Shown here one piece after another: positions 26,983 to 34,395 of a stretch of DNA of 35,358 nt. A model generated the notes under the pieces. The model was not told the DNA's origin and searched no databases. It worked only from the letters and a program-made list of their open reading frames with translations. The first letter of the stretch is position 1. Every line of letters starts with the position of its first letter. Source of the stretch: Woeseiaceae bacterium (GTDB taxonomy: Bacteria > Pseudomonadota > Gammaproteobacteria > Steroidobacterales > Woeseiaceae); the NCBI GenBank assembly GCA_013043165.1, contig JABDOQ010000065.1:1-35358 (forward strand), in the 5' to 3' direction. Both the position numbers and the translations under genes were made by a program.

Positions 26983-27843
26983 ATGCACACTGCTTTTATT
27001 GGTCTCGGCGTTATGGGCTACCCGATGGCCGGCTTTCTCTCGAAAGCGGGCCACGATGTGGTGGTCTATAACCGTACAACGGCCAAAGCAGAAAGCTGGA
27101 CGCGACAATTTGGCGGTAGCAGCGCAGTAACGCCGGCAGCCGCCGCAGAGAATGCCAATATCGTCTTTTGTTGTGTGGGTAACGACAACGATGTGCGCGA
27201 AGTCATTCTCGGCAAGGACGGGGTTCTCAACGGTATTTCGCCGGGCGCAATTATTGTCGACCACACGACGACGTCGGCGACCATTGCCCGTGATATACAC
27301 GTGCGCGCCGCGGAGAAGACCGTTGGGTTCCTTGATGCGCCTGTATCGGGTGGCCAGGCGGGTGCTGAAAATGGTCAGCTCGCAGTGATGGTTGGCGGCG
27401 ATCCGTACGTGTTTGCACTGGCCGCACCTGTGATCGACAGCTACGCGAAAGCGATCACGCATATTGGCCCAACCGGTTCCGGTCAACTCGCCAAAATGGT
27501 CAACCAGATCTGTATCGCCGGTATCGTGCAGGGACTATCCGAGGGTCTCGATTTCGCGGTACGCGCCGGCCTCGATCCCGCGGTCGTCATTGACTCGATT
27601 TCCAAAGGGGCGGCGCAGTCCTGGCAAATGGAAAACCGCTGGCAGACGATGGTGGACGGAGAATTCGACTTTGGTTTCGCGGTCGACTGGATGCGCAAAG
27701 ACCTCGGGATCGCGCTCGAAGAAGCCGGGAGCAACGGCGCCAGGCTCGAGATCACCGAGCTGGTCGATCAGTTCTATGCCGAGGTGCAGGCGATGGGCGG
27801 CAGCCGATGGGACACATCCAGCCTGATCGCTCGCCTGAAATAA
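26983..27843 (+). CDS. NAD(P)-dependent oxidoreductase, 3-hydroxyisobutyrate dehydrogenase family
   Basis: The 286-residue protein has the beta-hydroxyacid dehydrogenase signature: dinucleotide loop GLGVMG (7-12), substrate loop DAPVSGGQAGAENG, and catalytic Lys171 (GSGQLAKMVNQ). After strand 2 it reads YNRTT (Asn30-Arg31-Thr32) where NAD-specific enzymes have an aspartate, so NADP may be the cofactor. In valine catabolism this family oxidises 3-hydroxyisobutyrate (mmsB); other members reduce tartronate semialdehyde or succinic semialdehyde. It lies 12 bases after the acyl-CoA dehydrogenase gene and closes the operon. Its last codons and TAA stop form part of a 29-bp inverted repeat (27834-27924). 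Confidence 0.88.
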   Translation: MHTAFIGLGVMGYPMAGFLSKAGHDVVVYNRTTAKAESWTRQFGGSSAVTPAAAAENANIVFCCVGNDNDVREVILGKDGVLNGISPGAIIVDHTTTSATIARDIHVRAAEKTVGFLDAPVSGGQAGAENGQLAVMVGGDPYVFALAAPVIDSYAKAITHIGPTGSGQLAKMVNQICIAGIVQGLSEGLDFAVRAGLDPAVVIDSISKGAAQSWQMENRWQTMVDGEFDFGFAVDWMRKDLGIALEEAGSNGARLEITELVDQFYAEVQAMGGSRWDTSSLIARLK

Positions 27844-27924
27844 GGGGACAGTTTACTTAATTGCCACGCCCGTATGGATACCCTTCTTTAGGAATAATTA
27901 AGTAAACTGTCCCCTTATTTCAGG
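27834..27924. repeat. Perfect 29-bp inverted repeat, REP/MITE-like
   Basis: The left arm (27834-27862) and right arm (27896-27924) are exact reverse complements over 29 bases, with a 33-base loop. The core AAGGGGACAGTTTACTTAAT resembles short palindromic sequences common in gammaproteobacterial intergenic regions, often associated with REP-type transposases; that link is from memory and not verified. The left arm includes the last codons and stop of the preceding gene, and the right arm runs into the first bases of the TPP riboswitch. A small hairpin, GTAT-GG-ATAC, sits in the loop. No other copy was noticed in this window. No T-tract follows, so it is not a classical terminator. Confidence 0.85.
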
Positions 27925-28020
27925 GGTGGTCTTTCGACCTGAGATCCTCGACCGGCAGGTGCCGGGCGCACAGGGAACCCTTAGAACCTGATCCGGCTAG
28001 TACCGGCGTAGGAAGGGAAT
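27921..28020 (+). promoter_or_regulatory. TPP riboswitch (thi box)
   Basis: The conserved thi-box elements occur in order. GGGGTGG (27923-27929) and ACCC (27977-27980) form the P2 pairing. The stem GGTC-tttc-GACC (27928-27939) is followed by CTGAGAT (27939-27945). The variable arm CCGGC-aggt-GCCGG is at 27952-27965. Then come GAACCTGATCCGG (27984-27996), a loop reading CTAGTA, and ACCGGCGTAGGA. The pyrophosphate-side loop reads CTAGT where the consensus is closer to GTAAT, a small variation. The ribosome binding site AGGAAGGGA (28010-28018) is the 3' strand of the element, and the start ATG is at 28022, so TPP binding would block translation of the receptor gene. Confidence 0.93.
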
Positions 28021-28021
28021 C

Positions 28022-30139
28022 ATGCATCCACGGTCCGGCAAGCGCTTTTTCGGCGCAGCACTATCATTGATACTCGCGCTACCCTCGGTGGCGGCTGAGA
28101 CCGATTCCGACCCGGTCGATGAGATCATTGTGACAGCGGACTTTCGGGAACGTACCGTCAATGAGCTTCCCGCAAGCATCAGCGTACTGGGTGCCGAATT
28201 CATCGAGCAGAGCGCAGTCCAGCACTTCGAAGAACTGATCAATGTGATTCCGAATCTCAACTGGTCCGGCGACGGTCATCGTGCCCGTTATTTCCAGATT
28301 CGCGGCGTCGGTGAGCTGGAGCAATACCAGGGTGCGCCGAATCCCTCGGTCGGCTTTTTGATTGATGACATCGACTTCAGTGGTATAGGGACAGTAGCGA
28401 CCATGTTCGATGTTCAGTCGGTCGAAGTATTGCGCGGATCGCAGGGCAGTCGCTACGGCGCGAACGCGCTCGGCGGACTGATCTACGTGCGCAGCGCCGA
28501 CCCGTCGCCGGAACGGAATGGGCGCCTCCAGCTGAGCGCCGGCGAAGACGATGCAGTCTCGCTGGGTCTCGCATTCGGCGGAGCGCTCGATAATAGTGAG
28601 ACGATGATTTTTCGAGTCAGTGCTCAAAAACACGAAAGCAACGGATTTCGCAGCAACAGCTATCTCGGTCGCGACGACACCAACGGTCGCGATGAATCGG
28701 CGATGCGCATCCGGCTGCGATATCAGCCGTCCGCGACGCTCGAAGCGAACCTGTCAGTCCTTTATAGCGACATCGACAACGGCTATGACACGTTCGCGCT
28801 CGACAACAGCTACACGATGTTGTCCGACAAGCCGGGCAGGGATGCCCAGCAAAGCACGGGAGCGTCATTGCGGCTCGATTGGTCAGCAATGAAGCGCATG
28901 ACCTTGACATCTATCACGGCGATCGCTGATTCCGATATCGAGTTTGGTTTTGATGCGGATTGGGGTAACGATGATAGCTGGGCGCCCGTGACCTACGATT
29001 ACGTGTCTATCAATGATCGCAGTCGCCGGACCCTTAGCCAGGAGTTGCGTTTCGCATCGAATGACTCCGGCCGGATTTTCAGGGCGACCACCGACTGGCT
29101 CGTCGGGCTCTACGTGCAGGAACTGAACGATGAGCTGCTGACGCTGAACCAGGGCGACTATTACGATCCGTTCTTTGATTTCGCAGATAGTCTCGACGAC
29201 TCGTTCGGCAGTGATTACGACGCGACGAGTACGGCGCTGTTCGGCCAGCTGCAAAGCGCTATTGGTGCAGCGACCCGACTAGGCGTCGGGCTGCGAATCG
29301 AGCATCGATCGACCGATTATGTCGATACAACGTCGCTCCGGGCCGGGCCGTCAGAAACCATGTGGGGCGGGGAACTCAGCGTAAGCCACGACCACTCCGA
29401 GGTACTGCGCAGTTTCGTGAGCCTGACCAAAGGCTACAAGGCTGGTGGCTTTAACCTGGGTGTCGTGCCGCCGGGAAGCAGGGACTTTGGTGAAGAGCGG
29501 CTTTGGAGCATCGAGACGGGCATCAAATCGTCATTGGCTGACGATGCACTGAAGTTAAATGCGTCGTTGTTCTACAGCCGCCGCGATGACCAGCAGGTGC
29601 GCACCTCGTTTCAGCTCATACCGGGTGACCCGGCGTCATTCGTGTTTTTTACCGACAACGCGGCAAAAGGCCGTACGTATGGAGTAGAGGCGGAGCTGCA
29701 GTGGTTTGTGTCCGAGTCCTGGGAGCTGTACGCAAACCTGGGGTTATTGCACGCGGATTTTGACGAGTTCATCGCGCCGCAGGGCGATCTCGGTGGCCGT
29801 GATCAGGCCCATGCACCGCGCTACACACTTGCGGCCGGAGCGGTGTATCGTAACGCTCGCGGTTTCTTCGTGCGCCTGGATGCAACGGCGCGTGACGCGT
29901 TCTACTTCGACGTCAGTCACGATCAAAAATCGCAGGCCTATGAATTACTGAACGCAAGTATCGGATTCGAACGCGACGGCTGGTTGGTACAGTTGTGGGC
30001 ACGCAACCTGCTTGACGAAGACTATGCGGTACGCGGATTCTACTTTGGCAACGAGCCACCGGATTTTCCGAATAAGCTGTACACGCGCCTGGGCGACCCG
30101 CGCCAGTTGGGCGTCACCATTGAGAAGAGGTTTGACTAA
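28022..30139 (+). CDS. TonB-dependent receptor, predicted thiamine (or precursor) uptake
   Basis: The 705-residue protein has a signal peptide (about 1-25, cleavage after VAA), a TonB box (DEIIVTA, 33-39), a plug domain with QIRGVG and VEVLRGSQGSRYGANALGGLI, and a beta-barrel ending in a C-terminal aromatic-type strand (TIEKRFD). It sits in the outer membrane and imports a ligand using energy from TonB/ExbBD. Its translation start lies directly behind a TPP riboswitch and it is followed by thiamine-binding, PnuC-family and kinase genes. Thiamine, a thiamine phosphate or the pyrimidine moiety HMP is therefore the likely ligand; the receptor alone does not show it. The stop overlaps the next start (TAATG). 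Confidence 0.92.
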   Translation: MHPRSGKRFFGAALSLILALPSVAAETDSDPVDEIIVTADFRERTVNELPASISVLGAEFIEQSAVQHFEELINVIPNLNWSGDGHRARYFQIRGVGELEQYQGAPNPSVGFLIDDIDFSGIGTVATMFDVQSVEVLRGSQGSRYGANALGGLIYVRSADPSPERNGRLQLSAGEDDAVSLGLAFGGALDNSETMIFRVSAQKHESNGFRSNSYLGRDDTNGRDESAMRIRLRYQPSATLEANLSVLYSDIDNGYDTFALDNSYTMLSDKPGRDAQQSTGASLRLDWSAMKRMTLTSITAIADSDIEFGFDADWGNDDSWAPVTYDYVSINDRSRRTLSQELRFASNDSGRIFRATTDWLVGLYVQELNDELLTLNQGDYYDPFFDFADSLDDSFGSDYDATSTALFGQLQSAIGAATRLGVGLRIEHRSTDYVDTTSLRAGPSETMWGGELSVSHDHSEVLRSFVSLTKGYKAGGFNLGVVPPGSRDFGEERLWSIETGIKSSLADDALKLNASLFYSRRDDQQVRTSFQLIPGDPASFVFFTDNAAKGRTYGVEAELQWFVSESWELYANLGLLHADFDEFIAPQGDLGGRDQAHAPRYTLAAGAVYRNARGFFVRLDATARDAFYFDVSHDQKSQAYELLNASIGFERDGWLVQLWARNLLDEDYAVRGFYFGNEPPDFPNKLYTRLGDPRQLGVTIEKRFD

Positions 30140-30387
30140 TGAAAGTAGCGGTCGATATCAGCCTGTACCCGCTCGACGCGGACTTCATTCCACCGATCAA
30201 GGATGTGATCGCCCGCCTGAACGATCATGAACGCCTCGAGGTGTGGACGAATGCGATGAGTACGCAGGTCGTCGGTGAGTTCGATGACGTCATGGATGCA
30301 CTGCGTCAGGAAATCGGTGTTACGTTCGGGCAGGTGCCAAAGGCCGTGTTCGCGATCAGGATCCTGAACAACCCGATCTTCGGATAG
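30139..30387 (+). CDS. YkoF/MTH1187-like thiamine-binding protein
   Basis: The 82-residue protein resembles the single-domain thiamine-binding family (MTH1187/YkoF fold): MKVAVDISLYPLDADFIPPI at the start, a helix, LEVWTNAMSTQVVGEFDDVM, and a C-terminal strand. Members bind thiamine or HMP and are found with thiamine transport genes; the Bacillus YkoF protein has two such domains. No signal peptide is present, so it is probably cytosolic. The start overlaps the receptor stop by one base and the next gene begins two bases after its stop, showing tight coupling. The role could be storage, hand-over to the kinase or sensing, which is not known. Confidence 0.8.
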   Translation: MKVAVDISLYPLDADFIPPIKDVIARLNDHERLEVWTNAMSTQVVGEFDDVMDALRQEIGVTFGQVPKAVFAIRILNNPIFG

Positions 30388-30389
30388 AC

Positions 30390-30998
30390 GTGACGTCGCT
30401 GCTGGCCAAGCTGCTGGAGCAGGCGCAGGCATTTTCGCCGCTTGAGGTCGTGGCCGTTTTATTGGCGATCGGCTACCTGCTGCTGGCAATACGGCAGAAC
30501 ATCTGGTGCTGGCTCTGCGCGGGCGTCAGTACGGCGATCTACGTCTGGCTGTTTATCGGCGCCAGGCTGTACATGGAGTCGGTACTCAACGGCTTCTATT
30601 TCGTCATGGCAATCTACGGCTGGTATTTTTGGACCACTGGCGCGACGAAGGATCATGAGCGGCCCGTCGTCGCCTGGCCGCTGCAGACGCATGTCGCGGC
30701 CATCGTTGTTATACTCGCGGTCAGCCTGGTCAACGGCATTTTGTTGAGCCGATTCACCGACGCTGCTTTTCCATACATAGACTCACTGACAACATGGTCT
30801 GCCATATGGGCAACGTTCCTTGTCGCGCGCAAGGTGCTTGAGAACTGGTGGTACTGGCTGGGTATTGATATGGCATCGGTATTTGTTTACTGGTTACGGG
30901 ATCTGCAGCTCACGTCGTTGCTGTTCGTCATTTACGTCATCATGATTCCATTCGGCCTCGTCGCCTGGAGCAGGTCAATGCGCGAGCAACACGTATGA
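30390..30998 (+). CDS. pnuT: PnuC-family transporter, predicted thiamine transporter (PnuT)
   Basis: The 202-residue protein is a hydrophobic PnuC-family permease with about seven helices, aromatic-rich as in the family (SPLEVVAVLLAIGYLLLAIR, QNIWCW, FYFVMAIYGWYFW, and near the end ENWWYWLGIDMASVFVYW). PnuC proteins carry nicotinamide riboside by facilitated diffusion; the branch next to TPP riboswitches is called PnuT and carries thiamine. Here the riboswitch-led operon supports PnuT. As transport is not energised, a downstream kinase must trap the substrate; the next gene, overlapping by four bases, is such a kinase. It starts at GTG 30390. Confidence 0.88.
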   Translation: MTSLLAKLLEQAQAFSPLEVVAVLLAIGYLLLAIRQNIWCWLCAGVSTAIYVWLFIGARLYMESVLNGFYFVMAIYGWYFWTTGATKDHERPVVAWPLQTHVAAIVVILAVSLVNGILLSRFTDAAFPYIDSLTTWSAIWATFLVARKVLENWWYWLGIDMASVFVYWLRDLQLTSLLFVIYVIMIPFGLVAWSRSMREQHV

Positions 30999-31807
30999 CG
31001 ACGCTGAGGTCGCCCGATGAGGTGATTCGCGCCTTGCCCGATTGGCAGGGTGCTACCAGGACCAAACTCGACGGTGGCCTGACGAACCAGACCTGGCTGC
31101 TGGAAAAAGACGGCAACAAGGCTGTCCTCAAAATAGATGCTGAACCTCGCAGGGCTCCCTACAACGACAGGCTTGCAGAAGCAGAAGTGCAAACGGCGGC
31201 AGCAAAGGCCGGGCTCGCCGGCCAGGTAATATTTGCCGACCGCCAGGTTTACCTGACCGAATTCGTTGACGGTGCCGCCTGGGATCCGGCTGACCTCGAC
31301 AAGGAAAGCAGAATCGAACAGCTCGCGTCAGCGCTGCGGCGTCTGCATTCGCTGCCCAAATCGGGCCGATCTTTCGATGCCCGCGGGGCTGCAAAACTGT
31401 ACGTGCAGGATATCGAAAACCCGGACAAGAAGCTCATTGCCACTTGTCTCAAAATCATCAAGAAAGTTCGGCTGCCGAACTATCTTTGCTGCTGCCACAA
31501 CGACCTGGTTGCCAATAATATTATTGCTGCACCGGATCTCAAGTTCCTCGATTGGGAATACGCTTGCGACAATAATCCGTTGTTTGACCTGGCAACGATC
31601 GTGGAGCATCACGAGGTGGGCGAGGCACACGCACGAGCGCTTCTGGACGCCTATTTTGACGGGTCGGGAGAATCGTGGTACGAGCAGCTTGTCGAACAGC
31701 AGCAGCTCTATCTCGCACTGTTGTGGCTATGGCTGGCGTCGAGACCCGACAGCTCAAACAAAGCCGTCAAACTATTGGGTGAGCGGGTGGCTACCAGCTG
31801 TTCCTGA
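30995..31807 (+). CDS. APH/choline-kinase-fold kinase, predicted thiamine kinase
   Basis: The 270-residue protein has the APH-fold kinase motifs: catalytic loop CCHNDLVANNI with Asp170 and Asn175, and metal-binding LDWEYA (Asp186). It looks like ThiK/YcfN-type thiamine kinase, which converts thiamine to thiamine phosphate, but the whole family is broad (choline and ethanolamine kinases are close). It is the fourth gene of the TPP-riboswitch operon, overlapping pnuT by four bases, so phosphorylating and retaining imported thiamine is the likely role. No thiamine-monophosphate kinase follows. Its 3' end overlaps the convergent glyoxalase II gene by 17 bases. Confidence 0.83.
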   Translation: MTTLRSPDEVIRALPDWQGATRTKLDGGLTNQTWLLEKDGNKAVLKIDAEPRRAPYNDRLAEAEVQTAAAKAGLAGQVIFADRQVYLTEFVDGAAWDPADLDKESRIEQLASALRRLHSLPKSGRSFDARGAAKLYVQDIENPDKKLIATCLKIIKKVRLPNYLCCCHNDLVANNIIAAPDLKFLDWEYACDNNPLFDLATIVEHHEVGEAHARALLDAYFDGSGESWYEQLVEQQQLYLALLWLWLASRPDSSNKAVKLLGERVATSCS

Positions 31808-32582
31808 GTTCGCGAAGCTTGAGAAACACGGCGCGCGGTTCGGGATTGTCGCCCAGGTCGGGAAATTCCTCGGCGAGTTTTGCGATAATGGGTGGGCTCT
31901 GCAGACGGAAAAACGTATTGATTTCGCGCTCCTGTGCCATGGAGGTTACGAGCGCGTCCGCGGGGTCCTGATTTTCGTAAGCTTGAAGCATTTCACGCGC
32001 GACCTCGTTGTCGGGTTCACGGTCGAGCGTAAACGCAAGGTTGTTGAGCAGGTAGTCGTGTCCGGGGTATACCAAAGTGTCGTCGCCCAGCGCGTTCAGC
32101 TGTTTCTCGAAGGTCTCGAATAATTCCACCGGATGCCCGCCGTTGTGGCAGTTGCCGGCACCCGCATTGAATAAGGTATCACCACTGAATAATCCGGGCT
32201 GATCCGTGTGCGACAACAGGCAGATGTGGCACATCGTATGGCCGGGCGTATCGAGACACTCCAGTTCGACAGTCTTGCCGACCCTGATAACGTCGCCGGC
32301 GCCGACGCCACGATCCACATTGGGTATGCGGTTCTTCGCGTTCTTGTGCGCGATTATTTTTGCCCCGGTCGCCTTGACGATTCCTTTGTTGCCGCCGATG
32401 TGGTCGCCATGTTCGTGGGTGTTCAGGACCTGTGAAATCTTCCAGCCCCTGTCATCAGCAACGGCCAGGCATTTCCTGAAGTCCAGCGGATCGATCGCGA
32501 GCGCATCACCGGTTTCGGGGCAGGCGATCAGGTAATTGAAATTGCGGTAAGCGTTGCCGGTCCAGATTTGCTCGACAATCAT
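31791..32582 (-). CDS. gloB: Hydroxyacylglutathione hydrolase (glyoxalase II)
   Basis: The 263-residue metallo-beta-lactamase-fold protein has THEHGDH (residues 55-61; His56, His58, Asp60 and His61 bind two metals), the third-motif histidine in TPGHT, the bridging aspartate in FSGDTLF, and GHDYLLNN. The C-terminal part matches glyoxalase II (EREINTFFRLQ, PEPRAVFLKLRELRNSW). It hydrolyses S-lactoylglutathione to lactate and glutathione, completing methylglyoxal detoxification. The THEH variant of the usual THHH motif keeps the metal ligands. It overlaps the upstream amidohydrolase stop by four bases (ATGA) and is probably translated from the same mRNA. No GloA is in this operon. Confidence 0.9.
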   Translation of the reverse strand: MIVEQIWTGNAYRNFNYLIACPETGDALAIDPLDFRKCLAVADDRGWKISQVLNTHEHGDHIGGNKGIVKATGAKIIAHKNAKNRIPNVDRGVGAGDVIRVGKTVELECLDTPGHTMCHICLLSHTDQPGLFSGDTLFNAGAGNCHNGGHPVELFETFEKQLNALGDDTLVYPGHDYLLNNLAFTLDREPDNEVAREMLQAYENQDPADALVTSMAQEREINTFFRLQSPPIIAKLAEEFPDLGDNPEPRAVFLKLRELRNSW

Positions 32583-34252
32583 CTGTCCTTCGTCTCCATG
32601 TTCGCATCGTAAACTTTTTCGCCGCCGACCCAGGTTTGCAGTACCTGGATGTCGTCAATCTCCGAGGCCGGAACCGTAAAGTAATCGCGGTCGATAATAA
32701 TGAAGTCAGCCCATTTGCCGGGCTCCAGGCTGCCAAGGCGGTCCTCCTGGTTGGCGGCATAAGCCGCGGCCAGCGTAAAAGAGTGTAGAGCTTCGGCACG
32801 CGTCAGGGCCTGGTCCGCATACCATCCATTTTTCGGTTCACCGTCGCGCCCCTGCCGCGTCACCGCCGCATACAGGCCATGGAACGGGTTGGAAAGCTCA
32901 ACCGGGAAATCGGAGCCGCTCGCAATCACGGCACCCGAATCCAGCAGGCGCCGCCACGCATAGCCGCCGAGAATCCTGTCGGGTCCAATCCGGTCCTCCG
33001 CCATGTTCTTGTCGCTGGTCGCATGCGTTGGTTGCATCGACGCGATGACACCCAGCTCGGCAAATCGCGGAATGTCATCGAGTGCAATAATCTGGGCGTG
33101 TTCGACGCGATTGCGCAATTCTGACGGTTTGCCATTCTGCACTTTGTCAAAAGCATCCAGCGCCATGCGGTTACCGAGATCGCCGATCGCATGAATGCCA
33201 ACCTGGAACCCCATGTCATTGGCTTTGGCAAGCATCCGGTTGAGCTCATCCTGTGTCCAGAAAGCCAGGCCACGGTTTTCGGCATCGTCGGAATAGGGTT
33301 CGATCATCGCCGCGCCGCGACTGCCCAGGGCGCCGTCGGCGTAGAGTTTGACAGCGGCAATCTCGAGACGATCGTTGCCATAACCGTGCAGGGGCTTGCC
33401 GATTGCGTCGAGGACCTCGCCGGCGCCGCCCGTCATCGCGTAGATACGCATATCTAGCTCGTCGTTGTCTGCCATGGAGATATAGACTTCGGCGTTCATG
33501 AGGTCGATGCCCGCATCATGGACGCTGGTCATGCCCTCGGCGACAAGCGCGTGAACCGCACTTTTCAGGGCTTGTCGATAGTCGCTTTTTTCGGGCTTCG
33601 GCAACTGTCGCTCGATGAGGTCCATCGCGAGGTCGATGAAAACGCCGGTAGCCTGCCCGTTGTCGTCGCGGAGTATCTTGCCGCCAACCGGGTCCGGCGT
33701 GTCGTTGTCGATACCGGCGAGTTCCATTGCGGCGCTGTTGGCCCAGCCGGCATGTCCGTCGATACGGCGTAACCAGACCGGACGGTCGCTGACGACGGCA
33801 TCGATATGCGCCGCGGTCGGGAATTCCCTGACGGGCCACAGCACCTGGTTCCAGCCGCGGCCCAGTATCCAGAGCGCATGCGGATGCTCCTTGGCATAGA
33901 TGCCAATACGCCTCGCCGCGTCCTGGACGCTGCGTATACCAGTGATGTCGAGCCTGGATTTCAGGAGACCGAGTCCATAGACATGGGCATGCGCATCGAT
34001 AAGGCCCGGCAATACCGTGAGACCGCCGCCGTCGACCCGGCCCTCGCCCGACTTGCCCGCAAGCAGTTCATCGCCGCCTGTAGCGACAACCTTGCCAGCA
34101 TCGTCGAACACCAGCACGGAGAACTGGCGTATGCCGTCGCTGCTGGTGGTGTAGCCGTTCACGCTATGCAGGACTGTCTCTGCCGTCGCGGCACCGCAGA
34201 ATGCGCATAGAAAGGCAGTGTAAAATATTGTTTTATATAGATAATTTAGCAT
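32579..34252 (-). CDS. Exported YtcJ-type amidohydrolase (amidohydrolase 3 family)
   Basis: The 557-residue protein has a signal peptide (about 1-24, cleavage after ATA), HAH metal ligands (His88 and His90 in LIDAHAHVYG), HAIGD, VEHAQ and a catalytic-type aspartate in ASGSDFPVE, as in the YtcJ/amidohydrolase-3 group. These are usually metal-dependent hydrolases of amide or related bonds with wide substrate range; the substrate here is unknown. The signal peptide puts it in the periplasm or outer membrane. The next gene downstream on the minus strand is gloB, with a four-base overlap. A weak GAGAGAAAAA precedes its ATG, and the AT-rich stretch upstream (34221-34260) may hold its promoter. Confidence 0.88.
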   Translation of the reverse strand: MLNYLYKTIFYTAFLCAFCGAATAETVLHSVNGYTTSSDGIRQFSVLVFDDAGKVVATGGDELLAGKSGEGRVDGGGLTVLPGLIDAHAHVYGLGLLKSRLDITGIRSVQDAARRIGIYAKEHPHALWILGRGWNQVLWPVREFPTAAHIDAVVSDRPVWLRRIDGHAGWANSAAMELAGIDNDTPDPVGGKILRDDNGQATGVFIDLAMDLIERQLPKPEKSDYRQALKSAVHALVAEGMTSVHDAGIDLMNAEVYISMADNDELDMRIYAMTGGAGEVLDAIGKPLHGYGNDRLEIAAVKLYADGALGSRGAAMIEPYSDDAENRGLAFWTQDELNRMLAKANDMGFQVGIHAIGDLGNRMALDAFDKVQNGKPSELRNRVEHAQIIALDDIPRFAELGVIASMQPTHATSDKNMAEDRIGPDRILGGYAWRRLLDSGAVIASGSDFPVELSNPFHGLYAAVTRQGRDGEPKNGWYADQALTRAEALHSFTLAAAYAANQEDRLGSLEPGKWADFIIIDRDYFTVPASEIDDIQVLQTWVGGEKVYDANMETKDR

Positions 34253-34395
34253 TTTTTCTCTCGAGCCATTTGGGCCCGGGCGACACGCAGCTGCGGCTTG
34301 CCACGATGCGGGGGTTGCCGGGACAAGATAACATGGACCTCTTGTGTACGCGGCATGTCAAACCCTGCCGTATGAAAACATCCTGGAGTCTTGCA

